A stretch of DNA of 64,000 nt from Ardenticatenales bacterium. Its GTDB lineage: Bacteria; Chloroflexota; Anaerolineae; Ardenticatenales; Ardenticatenaceae. Position numbers and translations under genes: made by a program. This document shows, one piece after another, positions 42,252-50,932 of the stretch (positions within the stretch are counted from its first letter, which is position 1; every line of letters starts with the position of its first letter). The DNA lies in NCBI GenBank assembly GCA_020634795.1, contig JACKAZ010000007.1, forward strand, positions 62,001-126,000. The letters run 5' to 3'. The notes under the pieces were generated by a model. That model was not told where the DNA came from and made no database searches. It was given only the letters and a program-made list of their open reading frames with translations.

Positions 42252-43649
42252 ATGTCGGACAAACAGTACCATATCGCCACCTACGGCTGCCAGATGAACG
42301 TTGCGGATTCGCAGCGGCTCGGCTCGGCGCTGGAGCAGCGCGGCTACCGTTGGACGGACGATGAAGCCGACGCGGATATCCTCGTGGTCAATACGTGCGT
42401 GGTGCGCCAACAGGCAGAGGAGAAGGGCATCGGGCGGATCGGCTCGTTCCGCCGACATAAGCTAAACGGTCGGCAGCCGATTGTCGGGCTGATGGGCTGC
42501 ATGGTCGGCGTGCGCAGCCCGGCGCCGTTGCGCGAGCAGTTTCCGTGGGTCGATGTCTTCTTGCCGCCCAGCGAGCCCGGCCCGCTGCTGGCCCTGCTGG
42601 ACGGCGACGAATGGGATTCGGAGGCCTATTTCCAAGAGGTCAAGGCGCGGCGGATGCTCAACACGCTGATCGACGAGCAGACCACCAGCGAGGTGATCCT
42701 TCCCGCCCACGAACGGCAGGCGCTCATCTCGGCCCATGTGCCGATTGTCTACGGTTGCAGCCACATGTGCACCTTTTGCATCATCCCCTATCGACGGGGG
42801 GTGGAGCGCTCGCGCCATGTGGGGGATGTAGTGGGCGAAGTGCGTTCGCTGGTGGCGCAGGGGGTGAAAGAGGTGACCTTGCTCGGTCAGATCGTCGACC
42901 GTTACGGCTACGACATCGCCGATGGGCCGCGTCTGCAAGATCTGCTCTACCAGTTGCACGAAGTCGAGGGGTTGCAGCGCATCCGCTTCCTGACCTCCCA
43001 CCCCAACTACATGACCGACGAGATTCTGGAGGCGGTGGCCGCCCTACCCAAAGTGATGGAGCAATTCGAGCTGCCAGTGCAGGCGGGCAACAACGAACTG
43101 TTGCGCCGCATGCGCCGCGATTATACCGTGGAAGAGTACCGCGAACTGATCCAGCGCGTTCGGGCAAGGATTCCCCACGCGGCGATCCACGGCGATATCA
43201 TCGTCGGCTTTCCGGGCGAGAGTGAGGCGCAGTTCATGGATACCTACAACCTGATCGCCGAGTTGCGCCCCGACAAGCAACATCTCGCCAAGTTCAGCCC
43301 GCGGCCCCACACCCCCGCGGCCCGCATGGCGGACGATGTCTCCCCCGAAGAAAAGAGCCGCCGCCTGCAGATGCTGAACGTGCTGATGGAAGAGATTTCG
43401 ACCGAGATCAACAGCCGCTACCTCGACACGGTGCAGGAGGTCTTGGTGGAGGATCAGCACAAGGGCAAATGGCGGGGCCGTACCCGCACCAACAAACTCG
43501 TCTTTTTCGAAGATGAACGTAATCGCAAGGGCGAACTGGTGGATGTGCAGATCACGTACACCGCGGCCTGGTCGATGCAGGGTGTGCCGACCGATCTGCC
43601 CGTTCACGACCCCAACGCGGGGCTGGAACTGTTGCCCATGGTGGGTTGA
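42252..43649 (+). CDS. miaB: tRNA-2-methylthio-N6-dimethylallyladenosine synthase
   Basis: This radical-SAM methylthiotransferase modifies A37 of tRNAs reading U-starting codons. Its 465 residues divide into an N-terminal UPF0004 domain (YGCQMNVADSQRLGSALEQR and VNTCVVRQQAEEK), a radical-SAM core with CSHMCTFC (the CxxxCxxC that binds the 4Fe-4S cluster) and HGDIIVGFPGESEAQF, and a C-terminal TRAM domain with the RGRTRTNKLVFF stretch. GGAG lies 6-9 bases before the ATG. The prenylating enzyme MiaA is not in the window. Confidence 0.95.
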   Translation: MSDKQYHIATYGCQMNVADSQRLGSALEQRGYRWTDDEADADILVVNTCVVRQQAEEKGIGRIGSFRRHKLNGRQPIVGLMGCMVGVRSPAPLREQFPWVDVFLPPSEPGPLLALLDGDEWDSEAYFQEVKARRMLNTLIDEQTTSEVILPAHERQALISAHVPIVYGCSHMCTFCIIPYRRGVERSRHVGDVVGEVRSLVAQGVKEVTLLGQIVDRYGYDIADGPRLQDLLYQLHEVEGLQRIRFLTSHPNYMTDEILEAVAALPKVMEQFELPVQAGNNELLRRMRRDYTVEEYRELIQRVRARIPHAAIHGDIIVGFPGESEAQFMDTYNLIAELRPDKQHLAKFSPRPHTPAARMADDVSPEEKSRRLQMLNVLMEEISTEINSRYLDTVQEVLVEDQHKGKWRGRTRTNKLVFFEDERNRKGELVDVQITYTAAWSMQGVPTDLPVHDPNAGLELLPMVG

Positions 43650-43755
43650 GTCGCGCGGCTGGCATGGCACTCGCTTCGAGCCAGCAAACAGTCAAGCCCC
43701 TGCAGGGACGTGAGCCATTTTTCGACCCCCTATCACATCCCAGCCCTATCCCCTA

Positions 43756-44502
43756 TTACTTGAGGGAGAGACTCACACACTCAATGCGGTCCGCCGTGAC
43801 ATTGGGGTCGGGGCGTTGGGGGTCGATGCGGGTCAGCGCATCAGCGTTGGCTTGGCCGTCGATCACCCGACCGAAAATAGTGTGCGCCCCGTTCAAGTGG
43901 GGGGTGGGGGCATAGGTGATGAAAAATTGAGAGCCGTTGGTGTTTGGCCCGCCATTGGCCATCGCCACGATGCCTGCCCCGTCGAAGGTCAACCCGTTCT
44001 GCTCGTCCGCGAAGCTATAGCCTGGCCCGCCGCGTCCCGTTCCGGTAGGATCGCCCCCCTGCGCCATGAAATCATCCAAGACACGGTGAAAGGGCGTGTT
44101 GTCGTAGTAGCCGCTCGCTGCCAGCGCCACGAAATTGTTGACGGTGTTGGGGGCGTCGCTTTCCAGCAGGTCGATCACAATGGGGCCGCGCGTCGTTTGC
44201 AAAGTTGCCACATAGTCGCGGCGCGTGTCGATCAGCATCGGGAAGGGCTCGCGCCATTGCTTGTCGCCACTTTCGGTGGGTAGCGGTGCTGTCAGCACAC
44301 CCTCGTCGATTTGGCAGCCGCTGTAGCCGAACGTTGCGGCCACTTCTTCCTCGCCCCAGATGCGCGGCGCAAGGTAGATTGCCGCCAAAGTGAACAACGA
44401 AAGAAGCGCTACGATCAGCAGACTTTCAGGACGGCTCCACCAGCTTTTTTCGCTTTGAACCTCGCTGCGCGGCACTTGGACGACTTTGTAATCTTCGCTC
44501 AT
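43756..44502 (-). CDS. Membrane-anchored cyclophilin-type peptidyl-prolyl isomerase
   Basis: This foldase has 248 residues. One helix at about 28-46 (LLIVALLSLFTLAAIYLAP) anchors it with the catalytic domain outside. The cyclophilin core is complete: APNTVNNFVALAASGYYDNT, FHRVLDDFMAQGGDPTGTGR (containing the catalytic FHR and the MxGGDPxGxG loop), and NTNGSQFFITYAPTPHLNGA followed by HTIFGRVIDG. A GGAG sequence lies 6-9 bases before the ATG, and immediately beyond it six TGAGTTTTG repeats begin. Confidence 0.93.
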   Translation of the reverse strand: MSEDYKVVQVPRSEVQSEKSWWSRPESLLIVALLSLFTLAAIYLAPRIWGEEEVAATFGYSGCQIDEGVLTAPLPTESGDKQWREPFPMLIDTRRDYVATLQTTRGPIVIDLLESDAPNTVNNFVALAASGYYDNTPFHRVLDDFMAQGGDPTGTGRGGPGYSFADEQNGLTFDGAGIVAMANGGPNTNGSQFFITYAPTPHLNGAHTIFGRVIDGQANADALTRIDPQRPDPNVTADRIECVSLSLK

Positions 44503-44515
44503 GGATTACTCCGGG

Positions 44516-44569
44516 TGAGTTTTGTGAGTTTTGTGAGTTTTGTGAGTTTTGTGAGTTTTGTGAGTTTTA
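44516..44569 (+). repeat. Nonamer array, TGAGTTTTG (6 units)
   Basis: Six tandem 9-bp units, five perfect and the last ending in A, lie 13 bases upstream of the cyclophilin start. This is the inverse complement of the CAAAACTCA pattern upstream of pfkA. Confidence 0.95.
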
Positions 44570-44580
44570 AGGTGAAGGGG

Positions 44581-44773
44581 CAAGGTGCATGGTGCATGGT
44601 GCATGGGTTAACACGCCCGTTCTGCGTTACCTGCTCTGCGTTGCCGTTCCGTTCTGCGTTCGGAGCCTGCCCTGAGCGAAGCGAAGGGTTCTGCGTTACC
44701 TGCTCTGCGTTGCCGTTCCGTTCTGCGTTCGGAGCCTGCCCTGAGCGAAGCGAAGGGTTCTGCGTTCTGCGCT
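44581..44773 (+). repeat. Composite repeat module with two exact 69-bp copies
   Basis: Heptamers (GGTGCAT) lead to the junction GGTGCATGGGTTAACACGC at 44598-44616. Two identical 69-bp units follow at 44619-44687 and 44688-44756, and a partial third. Each 69-mer holds TTCTGCG/TTACCTGCTCTGCG units and a GCCTGCCCTGAGCGAAGCGA segment (44665-44684 and 44734-44753). The array runs up to the stop codon of the WecA/TagO-type gene. Confidence 0.95.
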
Positions 44774-45769
44774 TCAGCCTTCTCCGTTGAGGAACCACAT
44801 CAACCACCCCAGCAGCGCGGCGGCAGTCGCGGCGGCGACCGTGTAGGCCGCACTGGCATCGGCCACGCTGACGAAGATGGCCACGGCCCCCCCCAGGCAG
44901 CCCACGAGGTAGATCAGCAGCACGGCCTCGCGCCGCGTCCAGCCCCGTGCGACCAAGCGGTGGGAGAGATGATCCTTGCCCGGCGTGGTCAGTGGATTTT
45001 TGCCACGCCGCAGACGGGAGAAAAAGACGAGCGTGGTGTCGAACAACGGAACGACCAAGACGAGCAGTGGGATCATCCATGTTACCCACGGCACGTTGGC
45101 CGGAAAGCGCATCTTGATGCCCAACGCCGCCAACATAAAGCCCAGAAATAGGCTGCCTGTATCCCCCATAAAAATTGATGCAGGGTTGAAATTATACAAC
45201 AAAAATCCCAAACAGGCCCCCAGCAAGGCGGCGGCCAACGCACCGACCAGATATTGACCACTTACCGCCGCCAGCAGCAAGAAAAAGAGCGCTGCGACTG
45301 CCCCCGCACCGCTGCTCAACCCATCCATGTTGTCCAGCAGGTTCAGCGCGTTGGTGATGCCAACCACCCATAACATCGTCAACAGCCAATTGGCCCCCAT
45401 CGGGATCGGAAGCTGCACCATCACCCCCGTCGCCATCAGGATGAGTGCGCCGACCGCCTGGGCCAGCAGTTTTAGCGAGGCACTCAGACCCCATCGGTCG
45501 TCCCACAGACCGAAGAAGCTGACCCACGTGGCACCGAGCAGGATGCTCGCCATCTGCGCGGCGAAGAAGCGATCGCTGAAGAGTAACAGGGCCAAGCAGA
45601 CCGCGCCGTAGATCGCGACACCGCCCAGCATGGGGATCGGCGTGGCGTGTACCTTGCGGGCCGCGGGCTGATCGATGATCCCCGTGCGCAGCGCCACACG
45701 TCGCATGAACGGCGTACCACCCAGGGCAAAAACCAAGGCGGCAAAAAAGATGAGTAGGTAACTGAGCAT
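44774..45769 (-). CDS. Undecaprenyl-phosphate GlcNAc-1-phosphate transferase (WecA/TagO/MraY superfamily)
   Basis: This membrane enzyme moves a sugar-1-phosphate from a UDP-sugar to undecaprenyl phosphate, the first step in building envelope glycans. It has 331 residues and about ten helices. The catalytic stretches are ARKVHATPIPMLGGVAIYGA, FGLWDDRWGLS (DD motif), ITNALNLLDNMDGLSSGAGA and FNPASIFMGDTGSLFLGFML, with the C-terminal HLSHRL histidine motif. NLLDNMDGL fits the WecA/TagO branch rather than MraY. The substrate sugar is inferred as GlcNAc from the branch. The stop codon touches a repeat module. Confidence 0.92.
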   Translation of the reverse strand: MLSYLLIFFAALVFALGGTPFMRRVALRTGIIDQPAARKVHATPIPMLGGVAIYGAVCLALLLFSDRFFAAQMASILLGATWVSFFGLWDDRWGLSASLKLLAQAVGALILMATGVMVQLPIPMGANWLLTMLWVVGITNALNLLDNMDGLSSGAGAVAALFFLLLAAVSGQYLVGALAAALLGACLGFLLYNFNPASIFMGDTGSLFLGFMLAALGIKMRFPANVPWVTWMIPLLVLVVPLFDTTLVFFSRLRRGKNPLTTPGKDHLSHRLVARGWTRREAVLLIYLVGCLGGAVAIFVSVADASAAYTVAAATAAALLGWLMWFLNGEG

Positions 45770-46219
45770 GACGGCCCCGTTCGGACGATAACAAATCGAT
45801 CATAACGCAAAAACCCCGAACGGCAAAGAAAACGCAAGAGGCAGAACCCTTGTCCTTCGGACCGCTGCGCGAACGCTTCCCTCCCTACTCCTTGCAGATC
45901 GGAAGAAGCGATTGGTCTCCTCCTTCCCTAGAGAGGTGGCCACCAGTGTCGGGGGCTGGTTCGAGCGGGTGGCTTCCGTCTGCGGCGAATAAATCATGAC
46001 AGCCGCGAAAGCTGAATTGCAAATCGCTTGGCGCGGAAAGCGATATCTGCGTGGCGAATGGCGAATCACGAGGTAAGGGCTATGATCATTCCAGCAAAGA
46101 TGACGGTTTTGCGAGCTTGCTCTATCCCCCTCCTGCCCACCACATTCCTTACATCCCAACGTTAACCTTAATAACCGTTTCACAGGCGCCCACCCGTCCA
46201 TACTCAACAAGAGGGAATG
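45770..46219. other. Intergenic region, no gene seen
   Basis: 450 bases contain no supported gene or structured element. A short run GGCGAATGGCGAATCACGAG at about 46054-46073 again shows seven-base periodicity. Confidence 0.5.
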
Positions 46220-47002
46220 ATGCAGCGTTATCAACTGTTCGAGATCGCCGATCAGCCGTGGTTGCCGAGCTTTCTGCGTGACTATATCACAGACTACCTG
46301 CAATACGTCGTGGCGACGCAGCGGCCCTATGACCATATCGTGCCACAGCTTCTGGCGGGATTGCGGGGGGCGGAGGCGGAGCAGATCGTGGACCTTTGTT
46401 CGGGTGCGGGTGGGCCGTGGCCCGCGCTGTTGGATCGTCTGGCGGATGCGGGGCCGCGTCCTGCACTGACGTTGACCGACCGCTACCCCCACCGCCACGC
46501 CGTGCTCACTGTGCCGTGGCTGGAGGCGGATGCGCGGGATGTGCCGATCCAGGGGGCGGCGTTACGCACCATTTTCGCTGGCTTCCACCACTTCCCGCCC
46601 GAGGACGCGCAAGCGATCCTGCGCGATGCGGCGCGGGCCGGTCAGGGGTTGTTGGTGGTGGAAGGGACGGAGCGGAACGTGACATCGATCGTCGCCGTGC
46701 TGCTTTCGACGATTGCTTGCCTAGTGCTCACACCGTTCATACCACGTCGCACCGTGGGACGCTTCCTCTTCACCTACCTCATCCCGCTTGTGCCATTCAT
46801 CGTGTTGTTCGACGGCATCGTCTCTTCGCTGCGCACCTACAGCGCCGACGAGATGCGGGCGCTGGCCGTCGCAGCCGTGCCACAGGGCTATGAGTGGACG
46901 GCGGGCCGCACGGAAGTGCCACGCTCGCCCCTCGCCATCACTTGGCTGCTCGGCGTGCCCGCGCAGAGCAAGGGCCATGCAATGAGCGATGGTCATCCGT
47001 AG
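46220..47002 (+). CDS. SAM-dependent methyltransferase-like protein with a membrane hairpin
   Basis: The 260-residue protein has a class I methyltransferase-like N-terminal half: VDLCSGAGGPWPALLDRLAD is the SAM-binding motif I, and FAGFHHFPPEDAQAILRDAA resembles the post-II region. From about residue 150 two strongly hydrophobic segments follow (SIVAVLLSTIACLVLTPFIP and FLFTYLIPLVPFIVLFDGIV) and then a short soluble tail. ATG 46220 is chosen over 46217 because GAGGGA is then four bases away. It may modify a lipid or quinone, but this is only an inference from the membrane segments. Confidence 0.78.
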   Translation: MQRYQLFEIADQPWLPSFLRDYITDYLQYVVATQRPYDHIVPQLLAGLRGAEAEQIVDLCSGAGGPWPALLDRLADAGPRPALTLTDRYPHRHAVLTVPWLEADARDVPIQGAALRTIFAGFHHFPPEDAQAILRDAARAGQGLLVVEGTERNVTSIVAVLLSTIACLVLTPFIPRRTVGRFLFTYLIPLVPFIVLFDGIVSSLRTYSADEMRALAVAAVPQGYEWTAGRTEVPRSPLAITWLLGVPAQSKGHAMSDGHP

Positions 47003-47199
47003 TGTCACCCCCATGAAAACGAGACGCGCGTCGCTTGGCTGGCTGGCTCGGGGGGCGTGCGGTATCCGCACCGCTTCTGCGACAGCCGCCAATCACTGTG
47101 CGGTGATTGTGCAGATGGAGCCGATAGTGTGATCGATGCCTAGTCGATCACAGGCGAACCCCACTCGGCAGAAACCTAACGATATATAATAACCATCCC

Positions 47200-48174
47200 T
47201 CACAGCCCGTACCATTTCTCCATCTGATGCCAGCGCGAATGGGGCGTTTCGACGAAGCCGAGCTGTTGGTTGAGCTGCAACATGGGGTTGTTCATCTCGT
47301 TGCTCGTGTTGATGACCGCAATCCCCGCCTTTTGCGCCGCCTCAATCAACGCCACCTTCAGCGCACGTGCCACGCCACGGCGACGATAGGGACGCAGGAC
47401 GCCCAAGAAACCGTTGTCCGCGATCGTGCCGACCGCCGCCCACAGCCACAGATTGCCGGTGCCGATGTAGTCCCCCGTCTCCGTCACTGCCACCATCCAC
47501 AGCGGCGCGCGAAAGTCGCTACCGAAGGTGTCATTGCGCCACTGATCCAAGGTCACATCAGTGGCCCTGATGCCGGGTTTGCGCGGAATATCGCGCCGCG
47601 CCACACGATGCAATTCGTAGAGCTTTTCTGCCCACCCGTCGTCCTCCGCCATGAGCCGATCCAGCGCCACCACACGGATGCCTGCTTCGGCCAACCGTTG
47701 CGCTGTGGCGGCGTAGGGCGCGGGGTCGAAGGCAGCGACATTCAGAGTCGTAGCAACCTGCTGCAAGACGCTGCGAAAGCCGTGCGCTTGCAGCGCAGTC
47801 ATCAACGCGGGATATGCCTCGTTGACGGGGCCTACCGCACGGTTAATGGGGTGGTCGGCCATCCGTGCCTCCAGAGCCGATACGAGGGTCTCGCATAGGG
47901 CCTCCGAAGCGCCCTGCGGCACCATCAGCCAGAGGCGTACCTTGCCCGGCAGATGCATGGCGGGCGTCTCGTGGAATTGGAAGGCGGCGACCGCCTGCCC
48001 CGCTTCCTCCACGAAATAGCTTTCGTTGAGATACGCGGGATCGTCCCCCTCGTACTGCTCGCGCCATGCCTCGCTCGTTCCATAATCATCGGGAAACATC
48101 AGCCGTTCCACATCGGCCATGCGCTGGTAATCCGCCATCTCGTGGCGCATGCGTCGGATCGAATAGATTGACAT
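47200..48174 (-). CDS. GNAT acetyltransferase with two GNAT-like domains
   Basis: The 324-residue protein begins MSIYSIRRMRHEMADYQRMA. The C-terminal half has a recognisable acetyl-CoA motif A, GVLRPYRRRGVARALKVALI (R/QxxGxG/A), and an ending INTSNEMNNPMLQLNQQLGF, which is the classic GNAT motif B. The N-terminal half resembles a degenerate GNAT domain with VGPVNEAYPALMTALQAHGF. Proteins of this double type are seen widely in Chloroflexota and Firmicutes, with unknown substrates. It is divergent from an OmdA relic. Confidence 0.85.
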   Translation of the reverse strand: MSIYSIRRMRHEMADYQRMADVERLMFPDDYGTSEAWREQYEGDDPAYLNESYFVEEAGQAVAAFQFHETPAMHLPGKVRLWLMVPQGASEALCETLVSALEARMADHPINRAVGPVNEAYPALMTALQAHGFRSVLQQVATTLNVAAFDPAPYAATAQRLAEAGIRVVALDRLMAEDDGWAEKLYELHRVARRDIPRKPGIRATDVTLDQWRNDTFGSDFRAPLWMVAVTETGDYIGTGNLWLWAAVGTIADNGFLGVLRPYRRRGVARALKVALIEAAQKAGIAVINTSNEMNNPMLQLNQQLGFVETPHSRWHQMEKWYGL

Positions 48175-48185
48175 GTTACCGTTCC

Positions 48186-48385
48186 TCGGTCGAACCGGTT
48201 CGTGAGCTGGAGCCGGTCATCAAAGCGTATATCCAAAAGGCGATCGAGGCGGAGGACGGCCTTGAGATGCCAGAAGCGTTGCTGCAGCAATTCGATGAAG
48301 ACCCCGCCTTCGAAGTCGCCTTTGAATCGCTCACCCCCGGTCGCCAGCGTGGCGACTTGCTCTATTTCTCATTCGCCAAACAATG
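48186..48385 (+). pseudogene. OmdA/YdeI-family remnant, cut off by a repeat array
   Basis: About 65 residues (VRELEPVIKAYIQKAIEAED, then LTPGRQRGDLLYFSFAKQ) match the C-terminal part of YdeI/OmdA (bacteriocin-protection) proteins, which is normally preceded by a domain of about 100 residues and followed by a Lys/Arg-rich tail. The N-terminal part is missing. At FAKQ, where the tail should continue, the DNA becomes GGGGCAA repeats. The relic therefore ends at the array boundary. It is not expected to be functional. Confidence 0.65.
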
Positions 48386-48540
48386 GGGCAAGGGGCAAGG
48401 GGCAAGGGGCAAGGTGCAAGGGTGCATGGTGCATGGTGCATGGTGCATGGGTTAACACGCTTGCTCTGCGTTACTTGCTCTGCGTTCCCTGCTCTGCGTT
48501 GCCGTTCCGCTTTGCGGTCTGCGTTTTGCGTTGTTCGTTT
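48385..48540 (+). repeat. Composite repeat module at 48.4 kb
   Basis: Four GGGGCAA, one GGTGCAA and four GGTGCAT heptamers (48385-48448) run into the junction GGTGCATGGGTTAACACGC (48442-48460), followed by CTTGCTCTGCGTTA-type 14-mers up to the stop codon of the M30-like peptidase gene. Confidence 0.95.
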
Positions 48541-48542
48541 AA

Positions 48543-50630
48543 CTACTCCGCTGTGGCGCGATACTCGTAGCGGGCGCGTTCGGTCGTCACGGGGGTGGCG
48601 CCGGAGATGGCGATGACGATCTGGTCGATGGCGCTGTCGAAGTTTTCCACGGTGAACGTGCCGTGGTTATTTTCATCGAGCGGCAGCGGTTGGACCGTGA
48701 CATTCCCGTCGCTGTCGGTGATGACCGCTTGCACGATGAAGCGTTGCGGCAACATGTTTTCGACCCGCACCCAGCCCGCCGCCTCCCAACCGTCCAATCC
48801 CCCTTCGAACGAGCTGCGATAGCCAATCTCCGCCACTTCCACACTATCGAGCACGACCCCATTTTGGTTGAGCGCGTCATCCGTCACCATCTCGAAGCGG
48901 ATAAAGATCTCTTGACCCGCATAGGGCGACAGATCGACCGATTGCTCGATCCATTGACTTGGATCATCCGGGTCATCGCTGCCCGACGTGCCGTTGTAGG
49001 CCGCGCCGAAACTGTTGCCATGCGGATTATCGGTCGTGGTCGCGTCGGTTGCCAGCGGTTGCCACGAACTGCCGCCATCGGTCGAGATCATTATATACGC
49101 ATAGTCGTAATCCGGCTCCAAATCGTACCAGAGCCAGTAGCGGAGCGTCGCTTGCTCGACTTCCGTCAGGTCGAAGCGGCGGGTGAGCGTGCTGTTACTG
49201 TCGTCACCGCGGTTGCTCCACATCATCCAATCGCCCTCGTGCGCCGCCGTGGGCAGCAGCGAGACGATCGGCGCGCCCTCGAACTCGAAGGTGAAGCGGT
49301 CGTCGGCGTAGGTCGGCCAGAAGCGCAGATAGTCGGTGCCGTACTGGTAGACATCACTGCTCTCGCGGGCCGGGTAGCCCCACACATCCTCGGCGAAGGC
49401 GGGCGGGCCGACCAAATCGTTGGGATAATCGTAGCGCCCATCCGCCGCGTCGGGATCGTCCAGCAGATTGGCGACGACCCAATCGGCGAAGAGCGCATCG
49501 AAGCTCACGCCCTGCGCCTGCAACACCTTGCTGATCCCCGCGCCCCCGTTCAACGGTTCCGCCACCAGTTGGCCGATCGCCTCGTTGCCGAAGCGCTGCT
49601 GGAAGTAAAGCGCGAAGAGATAGGCCGATTCATAGAAGGGGTGCGTCTGTTCCAGCCAGTGGGTCAGCGGCAGATCGGGTTCAAGGCTGAAGCTGTAGGT
49701 CCCGCCGACGTAGTCGAAGCCGCTGGCGACGCCAGCCAATTCGCTCAGCCCCTCGTTGATCCAGACATCCTCGTTGCGGTCGCTCTGCCAATGGATCATG
49801 TGCTGGAACTCGTGGGCCAAGATGCTGTCGAAGTAATCGGTGCCCGGCCAGGCGTTGTCGGTGTTGATGTAGAAGATCTCTTTTTCGTTGCTGTAGGGAT
49901 TGATCGTGCGGGGAAATTCGTCGGCGGAGGAATAGTAGCCGCCGACCCCGCGCACGTTGCCCAAAAAGATGTGCAGCCGGGGGTCACCGTCGATGCCCGG
50001 CGTCCACTCGCTGCCAAAGAGTTCGCGATTGGTGGGATAGCTACGTTCCTCGAAGACGCGGGCCGATGCCTCAAGCTCGGCTTGGTCGATGGAGACATCG
50101 TTGGCGACCCACCAATTGGCATGGTCGGTCTGAGCGCGGAGCGTTGCTTCCTGCTCCTCGTTGGTCTCATCTTCCAGATTGGCCACGTTGAAGCGCAGCG
50201 TATCGCCGAGCTGGTAGCCCGGATCGCTTTCGCTGACCACGCGCGGGCTGTCGTTGGGAATCCGTTGGAGCCGCACCGCAATCTCGAAGAGATCCCGTTG
50301 TGGCATCTCGGCCTGTTCAATGGCCTGCAAGGTCTGTTCCGCGCGGTTCAGCAACGCCTCGTCAACGATCAGCCGCGTCTGTTCAGCGGTCGGCGTGGCT
50401 TGGACGTTGGCGGGGGGCGTGGGGGTGGCGCTGACTTTGGGCGCCGTGGGGCGCGGTAGGGCCACCGCGGTGCCACGGGGCGAATCGCTGCGCATCACCG
50501 TGGCCGTCACCGCGACCGGCGGCGTAGAGCCATAGTAGATGCCCACGCCCGCCGCAACGATCAACCCGATGCAGGAACAAAGCACCATCACCCCTGCCAA
50601 GCCCACCGCCAGCCCCTGTGTTCGACTCAT
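48543..50630 (-). CDS. Exported M30 (hyicolysin)-like zinc metallopeptidase
   Basis: The 695-residue protein has a signal/anchor helix at about 7-30 (LAVGLAGVMVLCSCIGLIVA) and a Pro/Thr linker (TAPKVSATPTPPANVQATPT). A metallopeptidase domain follows with zinc motif HEFQH in ILAHEFQHMIHW (about 285-296) and the downstream ligand region WINEGLSELAGVA. The C-terminal part (about 430-640) has beta-sandwich features with STDGGSSWQPLATDA and SPYAGQEIFIRFEMVTDDAL, like the MAM/choice-of-anchor domains of immune-inhibitor-A-type proteins. It probably degrades extracellular protein. ATG 50630 is supported by GGAG upstream. Its stop codon touches a repeat module. Confidence 0.87.
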   Translation of the reverse strand: MSRTQGLAVGLAGVMVLCSCIGLIVAAGVGIYYGSTPPVAVTATVMRSDSPRGTAVALPRPTAPKVSATPTPPANVQATPTAEQTRLIVDEALLNRAEQTLQAIEQAEMPQRDLFEIAVRLQRIPNDSPRVVSESDPGYQLGDTLRFNVANLEDETNEEQEATLRAQTDHANWWVANDVSIDQAELEASARVFEERSYPTNRELFGSEWTPGIDGDPRLHIFLGNVRGVGGYYSSADEFPRTINPYSNEKEIFYINTDNAWPGTDYFDSILAHEFQHMIHWQSDRNEDVWINEGLSELAGVASGFDYVGGTYSFSLEPDLPLTHWLEQTHPFYESAYLFALYFQQRFGNEAIGQLVAEPLNGGAGISKVLQAQGVSFDALFADWVVANLLDDPDAADGRYDYPNDLVGPPAFAEDVWGYPARESSDVYQYGTDYLRFWPTYADDRFTFEFEGAPIVSLLPTAAHEGDWMMWSNRGDDSNSTLTRRFDLTEVEQATLRYWLWYDLEPDYDYAYIMISTDGGSSWQPLATDATTTDNPHGNSFGAAYNGTSGSDDPDDPSQWIEQSVDLSPYAGQEIFIRFEMVTDDALNQNGVVLDSVEVAEIGYRSSFEGGLDGWEAAGWVRVENMLPQRFIVQAVITDSDGNVTVQPLPLDENNHGTFTVENFDSAIDQIVIAISGATPVTTERARYEYRATAE

Positions 50631-50868
50631 TGTACTCCGCTCCGTTTCCCCCATCGTTCTTTATCGGCGCTATCTACGCCCTCTGCCACGCCAATGTTCC
50701 ATCGCCAGGCAAAGGGTAGTCAAAGTGGGCCGTGGTTCAAGTGTGGGGGTGTGTCGGTGTGTCGGTGTGGGGGCACGGGAACGTACTTTGTTCTGGGTTG
50801 CCGTTCGCGCAGCGGCCCAAGGGCCTAGGGGCTGGGTTCACCTTTACCAAACCCTTACACGGCGCTTA

Positions 50869-50896
50869 TTGCCCTCTTACAGCGTGACCCTATGCT
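50869..50896 (+). promoter_or_regulatory. Possible sigma-70 promoter of the DUF2892 gene
   Basis: TTGCCC (50869-50874) and TATGCT (50891-50896) are separated by 16 bases, 36 bases upstream of the DUF2892 start. The match is moderate. Confidence 0.35.
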
Positions 50897-50932
50897 GATC
50901 GGGTAATCTTAACCATCAGTCAGGAGATCGAA

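Noticed and set aside
48663..50459. A 598-residue plus-strand open frame opposite the M30-like peptidase
   Set aside because: It is a codon-bias shadow. The minus-strand frame carries HEFQH, a signal helix and a ribosome site, and the plus frame carries none.
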